A stretch of 64,000 nucleotides of DNA from Amylostereum areolatum (GCA_012932865.1 SAXG01000071.1:62001-126000); one strand, 5' to 3'. Counted from the stretch's first letter, positions 12,318-24,726 are shown. Notes: generated by a model not told the origin, from the sequence alone. Numbers and translations: made by a program.

Positions 12318-13709
12318 ATGGACCACGATGTAGTAGGTATATCAGCCCTCATTCTTCCTACCTTTCGGCTGCTCACCACTCACGCATATCTCAGGACTCG
12401 ATACCATGTTCACCGAACTTCTGCCTGCAATCGGGGATCTCATTTCTGGCATCGGAAGAGCCGACGGAAATCCGCTGATAGAGGACTTGATCAACCAATG
12501 TCGCGATATTCAAGTTTTCATCCTGCAGGAAGCCAACCCGAAAACTCAGGAACAGCTGGAAAACTACGCGGTGTGATTGTTGTCTCTTGAGGCCTCGAGG
12601 GAATACAATACTGACCTTGTGCCGCGTAGCTTTCTGCATGCCCTAGAAAACCCTGTCCTGTACGCTCATGAAAGCAGAACACCTTTCGTTAATCGGGAAC
12701 CGTACGCAAGGGCCATGGCACAAGTCGATAAATATATCACGGAAAGGTTCTGCTCTCTCTTCTTCGTCGTGAGACCTTCGCTGAACGACTGCATGGTATC
12801 TCGCTTCAGCAAGGGTCGTGACATCGGTCAACCGGTCTGGCGTCATAAAACATGCATGTATCATCCCAGGCGGTTTTTACGAGTAAGTGACTTGAGAATC
12901 CCAACCTGTTTGCTTCAAATGATATTGATCCACCCCTAGAACCGGAAGACCCTTTGGATCCGCTGTTCCAGATACCTTGAGCGACGGCACAGCGACCAGA
13001 TCCTGTCAGGTCAGGATAGTGCGAGGACTATTAGCTCCACGCCTGTATTAACATCCGTCGACAGTTGAGATTGACAGTGAGGCCCAATACCCGGAGATCG
13101 TTTGGAAAATCAGGAGCAAACTCGCACGTGAAGCTGGAAGGATTGCACCTTTGAAAAACCTCCAGTTCTACTCTGAGAGGCGGGTCGCGGATCTTGTTCG
13201 AAATCCCGATGATCCCAAGGTCACGGTCTTACATCCGTTGACTGAGAGTGGTCTACACTGGACTCAGGAGTCCGACTGGAGATCGGGAGGGCCGTCTGGT
13301 TCTCGAATGCGGAAAACCTCCTCGGATATTCAGCAACATGTGGCTCTGTAACCAAGTTGTCATCTTCAAAGGTTCGCCCTTCGTGGTAGAGGCTTGAAGT
13401 TTACTAAAACCTTGAGCTACTACAGATATCTCCGGGGTTTTGTTGCGTGCCAGCGAGATTGAGTTGGAGGGCGTCGCGTCCGACGGGGACCAATCTGTCG
13501 AAATTACATGGTCTGTGGAAGGCCAGACATTGTCTCAAGTCACTTGCTATGGATCTACCTCTGCCGCCATGGAAGATCTGGCGCGGGATCTATTGGCAGA
13601 GTGGAAGAGCCGTCCATCACAATCTTATCGCATTCAACGTGCAGCACAGATCCTTCACTGTGTCTACGCACACCCTCGCAGCAACATCTGCCTTATCTGT
13701 CACTCCTGA
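12318..13709 (+). CDS. Seven-exon protein of unknown function
   Basis: Exons 12318..12336, 12395..12572, 12630..12882, 12940..13009, 13065..13269, 13334..13371 and 13426..13709 join in frame through six short GT-AG introns. They give about 348 residues, beginning MDHDVVGLDTMFTELLPAIG. The consistent phases across seven exons are the main evidence that the gene is real. The N-terminal half is helical and acidic (LIEDLINQCRDIQVFILQEANPKTQEQLENYA). The middle has EIVWKIRSKLAREAGRIAPLKNL, and the C-terminal part looks like a beta-rich domain (ASEIELEGVASDG...VEITWSVEGQ). I do not recognise the family. A last intron near 13,620-13,670 that would extend the C-terminus in another frame to 13,806 cannot be excluded. 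Confidence 0.6.
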
Positions 13710-14077
13710 AGTTTCCAGTGACGCCCCCGACATCGACAACCCGGCGACTCCTGCGGGAATCATAGCAGATTCTGGCTTCACCACCCAGCCTCACTCCAGT
13801 TCATGATACTTGCGAGTGGCGACCACGCTAGGTCCTATCTTGTACTAGCACAGCATGAGTTTTTTTTTCAATCTAAAGTCTATTTGAGGTATCACCTATG
13901 TCTAGACTTTTTACTCTCCATTTCCTTTGCATCGTACTATAGTGATTGAATCTATGTAGTGGTCCCATTCATGCAAGGCATGCCTCTGCTTCGTAATCCT
14001 GAAGATGATAACCCAGAATTCGTAGTTTGGGCTTTTGGAGTCCCATGATCTGTTGGCTCGGAGACAGATGCAGCGGC

Positions 14078-14704
14078 CTAGAGCACAAGGAGCGCCGGGA
14101 GCGTAAGGAGGGCGAACACGGCAACAAACGACATCAGGCCTTTCACAGCTCGGGGCTCCTCCGTCCATACGTATAACACAATAGAAACGATTGCGAAAAC
14201 GAACGCGGCGATTAGCGAGGAAAGCCCTGGTAGAAGCACCTGTCAGCACTCGACCACATCTGGAAAAAGGCAAATGAAAGACGACATGCAGTGAGATCCC
14301 ACTAGCACTATGAAGCTCTTCCAAAGTCCGTAATATTTCAGCATATCCAAACTGCTGCTTCCGGGGTTTCCAACTTGTGGCCATTTCCCAGTACGTGCAT
14401 GTCGAACAGGGACGGCGTAGAACTCGCCGGTGATAACGAGAGCGCTGATGGTTGCACTGAGGCTTAAGAGCAAGCTGGTGTACGTAAACCCTAGCATGAC
14501 TTCTTTCGTCGTCGACGATTTCTCTGCGGATTTGAAGAGAGAGAGAAGCTGCGAGGCAACGCTGGCCAGAAGAGTTGACTGGAGCGCCGAAATCATGAGA
14601 CGAGCAGGATTAAAATAAAAATCTGAGACAACTCTCACCACTGTCGCCGCACTGTTGATTGTACCCACCCAATTGTTCAGGGCATCTCTGACGGCTTCAG
14701 GCAT
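14078..14704 (-). CDS. Four-helix integral membrane protein, basidiomycete-specific
   Basis: Exons complement(14078..14239, 14303..14578, 14639..14704) give about 167 residues. The 60-nt first intron has no stop in frame, so it might be retained. The protein has about four hydrophobic segments: STLLASVASQLLSLF, GFTYTSLLLSLSATISALVIT, a long segment in WKSFIVLVLLPGLSSLIAAFVFAIVSIVLY across the second intron, and GLMSFVAVFALLTLPALLVL. Charged loops lie between them (KSAEKSSTTKEVM, YVWTEEPRAVKG). The arrangement resembles a family of small membrane proteins widespread in Agaricomycetes that I know only as hypothetical proteins. No catalytic motif is visible. The next gene, on the opposite strand, starts 1.3 kb away. 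Confidence 0.65.
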
Positions 14705-16006
14705 GTTTGGTCTGACTGGTTTGATATAAGATTAGAGAATCGAGGCGGGCGTGAAAAACCAAAACTCGCCGGGTGAGGATTGTTCAGCGGACATAATGAA
14801 GAGAGGAGAGCCTTCAAAGCAGGCCTGGGAAGATGCAAGAGAGCTCGATCGAGAAGAAAGAGTTGGGGGTGAAGGCGAAGGAAACCGACGACTATAAAAC
14901 GCGGAGGAAAGCAACACCCCGAGGATCTATAGGCGGCATCAGTGAATGGCGAGCCGAAATTTGGATGTAACATCCTTCCTGTACACCGATTTGTGCATGA
15001 AACATGGCTGCGTGTGTTTTGGGATGAACCCATGTGAAACATATGATGTTGTGGCACTGATATACCCGTCAGAATTCTGGAAGTGGTGCGTCACTGGCCC
15101 TGCCCACAGTAGACGTTCTTTTTTGTCAGATAAAGGAGCAACATACAATTCAAAACTGACCAAACCTCCGCCTGCACTCTGTAATAGCTAAGATCAACTT
15201 GTACGTCTTCACATTGCTTCGTACCAAGAAATGACCGAGAAACTTGAACAAAGATATCCGGTCCGCGCTTTCCGTGTGACACTGACCACAGCATTTGGAT
15301 TTGACCTTCCGGTCTTTCCCAGCGGCTCGCGGGGTTTATAGGTTGGCATGATTACAGCTTAAATAGGAGGCATACGGAAGAGTGATTCCGACGCGAATCC
15401 CCACACTGGCACTGGGATCCCGGAAATTGGGCGTGTTCCATCTTCGTCCCGAATGTTGGATTTGCGTCGTAGCAATTTGGTAGCAATCGCCGGTCAGGGT
15501 TGAGAAGGTCCCGACGTACTGACATTGAATAATCACCATCTGTTTTAGAGAGGAAGCAAGTACCATATGCATGTAGGTGTTCGGGCGGCGCGATCGGTTG
15601 CATTATACCATGAATGAACCTGATTGAACGGTCGTCAATTCTAGTCGTAGTGGTGTGTACACCTGCTACTGACACTGTGCGCACGCCAGCACGTACCAGA
15701 TGCTAGAAACTGCTAACTTGGCTGCTTGCTTTCAATGCTTTCCTGTCTCAAAGTTGAGCGTGGAATGAGCCGAATGACGAGGCGGGTGTGACATGACTGG
15801 CGTTTTGATTAGGCCGAGAACGAACTTGCCCGCGGAGGAAAATCCCGAGATACATAAAAGGAAGGAGATGTTCACGGCTCGGCGTTTGACGAGTCCGACG
15901 ATAGAACAGACGCCGATTGCAAAGCCCGCGTCGTTGCTCGCCGCCATCGTTCACGACGACGAGTAGCGCACTCACAATAACGACGACGACGTCTACGAAC
16001 CAGGGG
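14705..16006. other. Intergenic between a minus-strand gene and lcb2
   Basis: Open frames on both strands are short and mutually overlapping. A 71-codon minus frame at 15732-15947 and a 112-codon one at 15748-16086 contain hydrophobic runs, but the second overlaps the start of lcb2 and neither has supporting introns. This probably holds the divergent promoters of the membrane-protein gene and lcb2. Confidence 0.4.
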
Positions 16007-18133
16007 ATGCCATCACCCATCGCTCTTAACTTATCTCCCACTTCCTCCATGTTCAAAAAGCGTTCCTCCTCTTCTCTCGCCGCCATGGCGTCCGCGAGGT
16101 CCTACCTGTCTGCGGTGTCGGAGGCCGACGCTCGCGCGCGCGCGCATGGAGGGACGCCGACGTCTACCCCTGCACTTTCCCTCTCATCCTCCGCGACATC
16201 ATCCTCCCAAGACACAGTCCTTGACGAGGAGTATGGCAACGACGACGGTCTCGCGCTCCCCCCAGTGCCGCCCACCTCTGAGCAGGTTTTCACCACGGTG
16301 CACTCCGAGTTCGGTCACAGCGCCAACGAGAGCTACCGGTACACGTCCAAGTACACGCCCGGCACCAGCATGGGAGGCGAGGAACAGGACCCACCCTACT
16401 ACATCCTCATCACCACCTACCTCAGCTACATTTTCCTCATCTGCCTCGGGCATGTTCGCGACTTTGTTGGCAAGCGCCTCCATCCAGCTTTCTACCGGCA
16501 CCTTCTCCCCTTCGACGTCCGTGTTTTTGTCTTGTTCGTGTTTTGTCGCTTGTCGTCTGACCCGCCCGACCCACACAGGGTTACGCCCCCCTCAACTCGG
16601 ACTTCGACTCCTTCTACACCCGCCGCCTGAAAACCCGCCTGGACGATTGCTTCTCCGTTCCGGTGACGGGTGTTCCCGGTCGCACGATCATGACTCTCGA
16701 CCGTCACTCGGACGACCACAATCACACCTTCACCTTGACCGGAACTCAAACCCGTGGCCTCAACATCTCGTCCTACAACTACCTTGGATTCGCACAGGCA
16801 CGCGGTGGTTGTGCCGACGCCGTCGAAGAGGGCTTGCGTCGGTATGGCGTCTCGACGGGCGGGACCCGTCTCGAGGGCGGCACATCTGAACTCCACGTTA
16901 CTGCGGAGGCTCTCGTCGCGCGCTTTGTCGGTCAGGAAGACGCCCTGCTCAGTTCCATGGGTTTCGCGACAAATTCGACGGTGATCCCCGCATTGGTGAA
17001 CAAGGGCTGCCTGGTCATTTCCGACGAGCTGAACCACGCCTCGATCCGGTATGGCGTGCGACTTAGCGGGGCCAGCGTACGCATGTTCGCGCACAACGAT
17101 ATGGCGGCGCTTGAGGCTTTATTGCGCGAGGTCATCAGTCAGGGACAGCCGAAGACACACAGGCCGTGGAAGAAGATCCTGATCGTCGTCGAGGGTCTCT
17201 ACAGCATGGAGGGTACTCTCGTTGACCTGCCTGCCATCATGGAACTCAAGAAGAAGTACAAGGTGTGTTCCCCCCTGGTCAATTCTGTCGGACAGCCCAT
17301 CTGACGCTTCTCATTAGTTCTACCTGTTCATCGACGAGGCGCATTCCATTGGTGCCCTTGGCCCGCACGGCCGCGGCGTTGCAGACTACTTTGGCATCGA
17401 TCCCCGTTCGATCGACATCCTTATGGGCACGTTCACCAAGTCCTTCGGAGCTGCCGGTGGCTACGTCTCGGGCAGCAAGATGCTTATCGACCGCCTTCGC
17501 CTGCGTGGACACAGCGGAGTTTATACCGAAGCAATGACGCCCCCCGTGGTCATCCAGATCCTCTCCAGCATGGCCAGTATCATGGGCGTGAGCGCGCCCA
17601 CCACCCCTGTCAAGAGCTCGTCTTCAACCGTGACTTTGCGTCCCACAACCGACTCCGAACAATATCCTGGCCTCGCCCCGGCGACGATGCTTCCCCCGTG
17701 GATGGACCTCCCCATCGAGCAGCGCAACGGCATCGAGGGCAACGCCCGCCTGCGCCGCCTTGCGTTCAACTCCCGTTACCTCCACCGCGGCCTCGCGAAG
17801 CTCGGCTTCATCACGTACGGGCACGTCGACTCGCCGATCGTGCCCCTGCTCCTGTTCCACCCGGGCAAGATGGTCGCGTTCCACCGGATGATGCGCGCGC
17901 GCAAGACGCCGATCTTCACCGTCGTCGTCGCGTACCCCGCGACGTCGCTCGTGACGTCCCGCGTGCGGTTCTGTCTGAGCGCCGCGCACACGAAGGAGGA
18001 CATCGACGTCGTCTTGCAGGCGTGCGACGAGATCGGGGACGCGCTCGACTTGAAGCACCTCCCCACGGAGCGCTGGCCATTGCAGAGGATCGTCGACAGC
18101 GCTGTCGAGCTCGTCACCATGCAGGAGGATTGA
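16007..18133 (+). CDS. LCB2: Serine palmitoyltransferase subunit 2 (long-chain base synthesis)
   Basis: Exons 16007..16516, 16579..17262 and 17318..18133 give about 669 residues. This is the PLP-dependent alpha-oxoamine synthase subunit that condenses serine with palmitoyl-CoA, the first step of sphingolipid synthesis, in a complex with Lcb1 at the ER membrane. Visible features in order: a Ser-rich N-terminus; one membrane segment (YYILITTYLSYIFLICLGHV); the catalytic domain with SYNYLGFA, GGTRLEGGT and DELNHASIRYG; IDEAHSIGALGPHG; and the PLP lysine in GTFTKSFGAAGGYVSGSK. An insert rich in Ser/Thr/Pro follows (about residues 470-530), then the conserved C-terminal domain. An upstream in-frame ATG at 15917 would add 30 low-complexity residues; I chose 16007, but MFKK at 16049 is also possible. 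Confidence 0.93.
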
Positions 18134-18827
18134 GCAGAGCGGGTGGGTCAAGATGGAGGGAGCGGTCGCAGTTCTGCTTGTGTATACCTTACCAGCCGTT
18201 TTACTTGTACATTCGTCTCGACTTTTCGGGCCGTGACCTTTTGACTTTTTGCGCGCGGAGTGTAACTTAGAACGATGGGCACGGTACCTACGCCACCCTC
18301 CCCTCCGACCCGCGTTGTGCCTATCTTAGTACCCTTTTCCTCCACATTCTACTTACCACATTACACCTGTGTATAGTGCCATTCGTTCAACCGATTTCAG
18401 ATTCTAGTTCATTCTTCCATACAGCGTATAGAACTCCCCAGCCAAAGTACAGCATGTTTAGCGAGGTACATATATGGTTCGTATGATACATACCATCTGG
18501 CGCCGCGTGAAGAGGCGGCGTCGGAATATATCTTTGTTGTGAATCGGGGCGTGGATGTGGTTATAAACGTGGTTCGACTCTTCGAGGCTCCAGAGATACA
18601 TTTACAATTTCGCGCGGGTGCGCGAGTACATGGAGTGATACAAAATACGGACGGGGATGACAAGTTACAGCGATGAGGGGGACGGAAGACGGAAGATACA
18701 GGTCGGATGGAGGTACATAAGACGTCAAGGCCAAGGAGTGCACGTCGATCCCAGACACAGAGCTTGAGAATGTCGCCTGAAGCCCAAGAACTCGGAGGAT
18801 ACCACCGGCCTCGAGCACAGTACATAC
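18134..18827. other. Convergent intergenic region
   Basis: This lies between the 3' ends of lcb2 (+) and the Mug135-like gene (-). Minus frames here are read-through of the 3' region and show no domain. Nothing else is seen. Confidence 0.45.
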
Positions 18828-19791
18828 CTAAGCTGACGCCACCCCGAAGCGGCTGGCCGCGATGTCGTGGCGCATGCCGATAGCCTCTGCGAGCATCGTC
18901 CTCTTGTTCACGTTGTGCTGGAGCGGGACTTGGGGGTGATACCGCTGGAGATAAGCCGACAGCATCGGCTCGGCCATGGCCTCGAGGACAGCGAGGGACG
19001 TGATTGCAGCTAGGGTCTACGAGAGAGCGACGTGAATACTCTACAAGCAATGGGGAAAAGAAGGGGGGTTGGACTGACTGGGACTTCGGCGGGCACGGTC
19101 CCGTCTGGGAAGGGCACGATCTCAAACTGCTGGACATTCCCGGCGCCGCGGGACGCATTGAGCGCCTGACAAAGGAACATCAACATCGACGCAAACAAAA
19201 CAAAAAAGCGCGGCGCGGCGCTCCCAAACGCAACGTACCTTCTTTCCGTCGATCGACAAGATCCTGAGCTCCTTCACCTCGTCGAGGATCCGCGCGTGCC
19301 GGCTCTGCATTTCCGCGTTCTGCTCCGCCAAGCGGGCCAGCTCCACCGCGTGGCCGGCGACGGTGTTTTGCAAGGTGTGAACGGTCGCCTCGCGCGCGTT
19401 GAATGCCTCGCGCATCTGGTGGAACATGGCGGCATCCACGGGTTCTGGCGATGGCGCGCGCTTAGCGGTGCTCGATGGGATACGAGGAGAGCGGCAACGC
19501 ACCGGGAAAGCCATCCATAGGGATGAGCACGCCGATCTTGGAATACATTACTTTCGCCATGAGAATGTCGTCCATACTGCAGGGGATGTGAAGAGCATCT
19601 CCCTCCGGAAAGACTGCTCGCGTCGCGTAAGTCACTGAGCTGGGCAGCGGCGCCAGCGGGCCAGTCGAAGTCGAAGGTGACGTACCGTGTCTGGCTTTGA
19701 GAGTGTAGTAGTACGCTTGAGCGAGCCTGTAGTTGTGGATGGAGCCGAGAGGGTACGTGAAGGCGGGTTTTTCGAGGCGTGTGCTGTTCAT
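18828..19791 (-). CDS. Mug135-like C-terminal domain protein
   Basis: Exons complement(18828..19016, 19079..19165, 19239..19444, 19503..19613, 19686..19791) join in phase through four short introns and give about 232 residues. The central part is a coiled coil (MFHQMREAFNAREATVHTLQNTVAGHAVELARLAEQ...). The C-terminus resembles the Mug135-like C-terminal domain common in basidiomycetes: QQFEIVPFPDGTVPAEVP followed by a helical stretch ending KRTMLAEAIGM. Mug135 was named from a fission-yeast gene upregulated in meiosis, and the molecular role of the domain is not established. The N-terminal 70 residues (LEKPAFTYPLGSIHNYRLAQAYYYTL) also look structured. The match is from memory of the domain pattern, so it is a moderate-confidence call. 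Confidence 0.65.
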
Positions 19792-20129
19792 CGTGGACGT
19801 TGGGAAGAGCGGGGAGGTTATGGGCGAACTGTGCGAAGGGCGGTTTAAGTAGGTTGCGAACCGTCACGTGCATGCCTTCCTGTCACCTTGACCCAAGTTG
19901 GACGCGACACATCTCCCTTCTAGATCATGTACAGTCCGAGTGTACGCGTTGTGCGCCCATGATTTTGTCATATTGTCCAAAAGGAACTGCCCCTGCCTTG
20001 TTCATGTGCAACGAATCCAACCCCGAATCGCTCTTGCCAGCAAGGCAAGGAATAATACATTCAACTTTGCATCTCCCGATGACGGTAAACTTCTTCGTAA
20101 CGTATGCTCCTCTTCGTCATTCCCGCTTC

Positions 20130-22126
20130 TCACGACTTCGCTTTGATCAACCCGGCCATGATATCGAAACTATTGCCGTCCGGCTGGAGGTCGATGAACC
20201 CCCCCGCCCCGCGCTCGGGCAGGGCGCGCAAGAGCCCATGATCGGGCGTGATCCCGAGGATGCGGACCTGCTGGGGCGGGGTCACCGTGGTCACGGTCAC
20301 CAGTTGGTCCCTTCAACCGACCCGGTCCGTCAGTTCGACGAAGGCGGAGGACAAGGAAACACGCGGAAACGCACGAATGCATCCAGGCGTCGAGGTACGC
20401 GTCCTCGAACGGAGCCCAGCTGCCCCGGCCGTCCACGAAGGTGCCCCACATGCGCTCGAACTTGGTCAGGATGAGCGCGAGCATCGTTTCGCTCGTGATA
20501 CGGGGGTCGAGGAGCGAGAGGGACGCCATGGGCGCGGGGGTGGAGACGTTCACGCCGCATCCTAGAGCATCCGAGCGTCCGTCAGCCTACCCGGGCGAGC
20601 TGCGAGATCGCGTCAAACGCGCCTACGATGATGTCCACGCTCCCCCCCGAAAAGCTCGTGTTCACCAGGATGCCCCCGATTTTCTTCTTTCCCGCGCCCC
20701 CGGCGAGGTCGACGTAGATGTCGTTGGGCCACTTGAGACGGACGCGCGCGCCCGCAGGCGCCGCCCAATGCGCGCGCGTCCCGACACGCTGCGACGACCG
20801 AGAGGCCGAACAGGTATTGGACGAAGACGAGGCGGGGGGCGGGCATCGCGGAGAGCGGGGCTCGGAGGAGGAGGGAGAATTGCAGGCAGCCGGTGGGTGA
20901 GAGCCAGGTGTTGGAACCGCGCCCGCGTCCTGCGAGTTGGAAGCTGGCGAGGGAGACGATGGGAGGGGGAAGCGAGGAGAGAAATGTCGGGTTTCTGCCC
21001 GAGCGTCAGAGGGGCGTTCAAAGGAGAGCGGGTCGCATCATCACCTCTCCAACATCGTCTGCGTGCTCGTGACCGCCTCGCCGTAGAACAACGCTTCGCC
21101 CATCCTCCAAGTGTGGGTTCCCGACGGTTGGACGTCGCCCCCGGCGGCGAGCTCGTCGAAGAACTTGGCCACGTCAAATCTGGGGGCCATTGCTTTGGAA
21201 GGCAGCTCGCCAGCTGGGAGGAGTAAAATCTGACGGGGTTGGGGCTCGGTCGCGTCCGATGCTTCGTCCCGAGCTTGTGATACTTGCTTGAGACCTTCCT
21301 CGGAGGTGACGCGATGGAAGTGGAAGGTATCAGCAAAGTCCGCGATGATGTAGGGCGAGATTTCCGACGATGCTCCCTTCCACAACGAACGCAAGATAGA
21401 CGCGAGGATGTCAGGTTTCGTGCGGGGTGAGACGAGGAATTGTGGCAGGGGGCGCGTGGGTACCGGAGGGATTTGTTCATCCAGCGTTTCTGACGACTTG
21501 GGGTCATCCGAAAGAGGGACACGGAGGCCCAGTGACGATAGAGCGTGTTTGAGCGTGTCCGTCACGGCTTTGGACGCGGGGTCATCGCCTACAACGAGGT
21601 CCCAGAAAGCAGCCTTGCCCGCGCCGACGTTGATTTCTGCCGCAACGACGTCCTCCCCAAATTTGGCCAGCACCGTCCCCGCACCGCGTTCTATTTGCAC
21701 GTCCGCTCGTGGAAGGCCACGCACGACCCCCCCGCTGGTCAACGCGACGTCGAACGGGGCAGCGTCGGCGGTCACAGGCTTGAAGATGCAGATCGCAGCC
21801 GACGTGCTGGGGTCCCAAAGATGGAGCGCCTCCCCCGGATGCGACCTTGTCGTTTGAGCGCCGAGGCCGAGTGCCAGGACACGCCCGCCGCGTTCGACGT
21901 AGGACTGGACCGCCTGCAGAGATTTGGGGGGCATGGTGGCGGATCCGAGGACATCGCCTGGGAGGAGGACGAGGAGAGCGCAGGTAGCGGGCCAGGGTTG
22001 TAAGGCGAGGGATGGAGCGTTTATGGGTTGGACGGTGTAGAACGGGGCGAGGAGACGACGGAGGATGGGCACGGCGGGTGTCGGGTCCTTCGCGGTGCGT
22101 GACAGAGTGTGTACGAGGACGTCCAT
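20130..22126 (-). CDS. BPL1: Biotin-protein ligase (holocarboxylase synthetase), one frameshift
   Basis: Exons complement(20130..20310, 20375..20561, 20623..20994, 21045..22126). The first exon encodes the glutamine-amidotransferase-like N-terminal domain of fungal Bpl1 (LLVLLPGDVLGS, ERGGRVLALGLGA). The remaining exons encode the BPL/LplA catalytic domain: MGEALFYGEAVTSTQTM, GRGRGSNTWLSPTGCLQFS, KWPNDIYVDLAGGAGKKKIGGILVNTSF, GCGVNVS, and a C-terminal SH3-like BPL_C domain (GFIDLQPDGNSFDIMAGLI). The enzyme attaches biotin to carboxylases using ATP. Two oddities appear. Exon 2 has one surplus base between 20755 and 20768, so the frame changes just before KWPND. The intron after exon 2 joins in frame only with a GC donor (GC-AG). 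With one base removed the protein is about 606 residues. It is divergently arranged with the dipeptidase gene, 247 bp apart. Confidence 0.88.
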
Positions 22127-22373
22127 CTTGTCGGAACGCTGGTGTCGGGATAATCATGAATGCTCGTCCTCGATAACGGGCGCCGCCGCTCACCTGCTTT
22201 TCCACCCGTGTTCACCGTCTGGCTCGTCGTGGTCGAGATGTCGCGAGACGAAGGCAGGAACGCGGCAGCAGACAAGACAAGATGAAGATCCGGCCAGGGC
22301 CGTCCCAACTCCCACAATTTCCCAGGACCACATTATCCTCTCTCGCTCACCGCTCACCACATCGATCTCCACC
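22127..22373. promoter_or_regulatory. Shared divergent promoter region
   Basis: 247 bp separate the start codons of the biotin ligase gene (-) and the dipeptidase gene (+), so both promoters must lie here or in the 5' UTRs. I see no clear TATA box on either strand; pyrimidine-rich tracts precede the plus-strand start. Confidence 0.4.
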
Positions 22374-24726
22374 ATGGCCGCACCCTCCGATTTCCTCTCC
22401 TACGTCGACGGCAACAAGGACGGATTCATCAAACGTCTGGCCACCGCCGTCGAGATCCCAAGGTAAGCGCGCGCGCCCACTGGCACCCCCGCCCGCCATC
22501 GTACCCCATCCTCATCCACCCTTGGCCAGTATCTCGGGCGACCCCGCACGTCGCGACGATGTCTTCCGCATGGCTTCCTTCCTCGAATCGGAGCTGCAAG
22601 CGTACGGCGTCGAGACCAAGCGCGTCGACCTCGGCACGCATGTGATGGAGGGCAAGGAGCTCCCGCTGCCCCCCGCCATCCTCGGCCGCATCGGCCACGA
22701 CACCTCCAAAAAGACCATCCTCATCTACGGACACTTCGATGTCCAGCCCGTGCGTGCTCTGTCCCCCCCCCCCTCCACATTGTCCGCCTCGCTCACGCCG
22801 CATCGTATCGTATCACATCTAGGCCGAGCTATCCGATGGATGGTCCTTCCCGCCTTTCGAGCTCACCCACGACGCGAAGACGGACCGTCTGTACGGCCGG
22901 GGCTCGTCCGATGACAAGGGCCCCGTGCTCGGCTGGGTCAACGTGCTCGAGGCGCACCACAAGCTCCAAAAGCCGCTGCCCGTCAACCTGCGGTTCTGCT
23001 TCGAGGGCATGGAGGAGAGCGGGAGCGAGGGCCTCGACGAGATGATCCTCGCCGAGGTGAAGAAGGGCGCAGACTCGTGGTTCGACGGCGTCGACGCCGT
23101 GTGCATCGTACGTCCACCCTTCCGCGCGCACGCACGAGCTCTCTGTCGCTCTCTAACCTCACCGCGGTCATCCGTCGACAGTCGGACAACTACTGGCTCA
23201 ACACGCGCACGCCCTGCCTCACCTACGGTCTCCGCGGCATATCCTACTACAAGCTCACCGTCTCCGGCCCCGCGAAGGACCTCCACTCGGGCGTGTTCGG
23301 TCGGATGGTGCACGAGCCGATGACGGATCTCGTCCTGCTCATGAGCAAGCTCGTCGACCCAGCCGGCAACATCCTCGTCCCGGGCGTCGACGACTTGGTC
23401 CCTCCCCCGACCGACGAAGAGAAGTACGTTTCCTCCCCCCCTCCTTTCCCTTTTCTCCCCAACTTCCTCACACGTGCTGACCGATCGCACCCCGCAGGGC
23501 GATCTACCACAAACTGGATTACTCCATCGACGACGTGCAGGACTCGGCCGGGGCGGCGATCGCGCTCAGCGGGGACAAGGCGAGCGTGCTCATGGGCCGC
23601 ATGCGCTCGCCCTCCCTCTCTCTGCACGGCATCGAGGGCGCGTTCTACGGCGTCGGCGCGAAGACCGTCATCCCCGCGCAGGTCGCCGGCAAGTTCAGCA
23701 TCCGGTCAGCCGTTCCCTCCCGCCGCTCCTTCGTCGTTTCGCCTGACGCGTGTGTTGCGTGCGCTTCGCCAGGCTCGTCCCGCCGCAGACCCCGGCGAAC
23801 GTCGACCCGCTCGTGGTGAAGTACGTCGAGGACGAGTTCAGGAAGCTCGGGAGCAAGAACAAGCTCCAGATCGAGAACCTGCACGGGGGGAAACCGTGGG
23901 TGGAGGACCACAAACACTGGAACTACGAGGCCGCGCGCCGCGCGACCGAGGTGCGCACCCCCCCCTCCTCACCCCCTCTTTGTCCCTTTCGGGTGGATTG
24001 TGGCTCTAACTGGTGGGACGGGCAGGCGATTTACAAGCAGACGCCGGACTACACGCGCGAGGGCGGGTCGATCCCCGTCACGCTCACGTTCGCGGAGGCG
24101 CTCGGGGTGAACGTGCTGTTGTTGCCGATGGGCAGGGGCGACGACGGGGCGCAGTGCGTGGCTTTTCCTTTCTTTCTTTCTTCCCCCCGTCGACGATCTC
24201 ACGCGTGGTTGGCTTTTTTTTTCTCTTTTTGGATCACAGCTCGACGAACGAGAAGCTCGACCTGTCGAATTACATCGAGGGCACGAAGCTGCTGGGCTCG
24301 TATCTGTACGAGGTCGCCGCGGGGGACGAATTAGTAGGCGCGGGCTCTGGGACTCTGTGCGGCGGCGGTTCACCTGGGGGAAGGAAGATCGAAAGAAAGT
24401 GTACCACTAGGAGCAGCACGTCGTGTATAGCATTTGTATTGGCTCATGGCAGTCTTACCAGCGTGCAGCGGCAAGCCGTCAGAGCCGCTGTGTCGTGCTT
24501 TGCGTTTTGCCACCGACCCGCGAGTCCGGCCTCGTCCACGAAGAATCAGGCCCTTATAAATTTTATTGTTCGCCGCTTTGCCACAAGACAGCGTCCCCTC
24601 CAATTCGGGGTACAAGTCGAACGAACGCGGTGGCAACCTGTCCTCCCCTCCCCCTCGTGTTCCTTCGACATAGTAGACGCATTGGCCCTCCGCGCCAATT
24701 TGCATCAGAAATCACACGCGCGTTGA
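22374..24726 (+). CDS. M20 family cytosolic dipeptidase (CNDP2/Dug1 type)
   Basis: Exons 22374..22462, 22530..22749, 22823..23107, 23182..23423, 23498..23704, 23773..23950, 24026..24153 and 24240..24726 join in frame. Metal-ligand motifs of the M20 dizinc peptidases are present: [11 protein letters not shown] (His, Asp), RGSSDDKGP (bridging Asp), [11 protein letters not shown] (catalytic Glu and metal Glu), CISDNYW (Asp), and GGSIPVT near the end. The lid domain starts around [22 protein letters not shown]. Yeast Dug1 hydrolyses Cys-Gly in glutathione breakdown, so a similar role is plausible. The family normally ends after ...[12 protein letters not shown] plus a few residues. Here the frame runs on for about 130 unrelated Arg/Ser-rich residues to 24726. 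One base fewer in the G5 run near 24321-24325 would give a stop at 24332, so the extension is probably not real. Confidence 0.88.

Noticed and set aside
15732..16086. Minus-strand frames with hydrophobic runs, possibly a small membrane protein
   Set aside because: One overlaps the lcb2 start, and the hydrophobic runs are translations of GTC/GAC-rich repeats. No splice pattern joins them.
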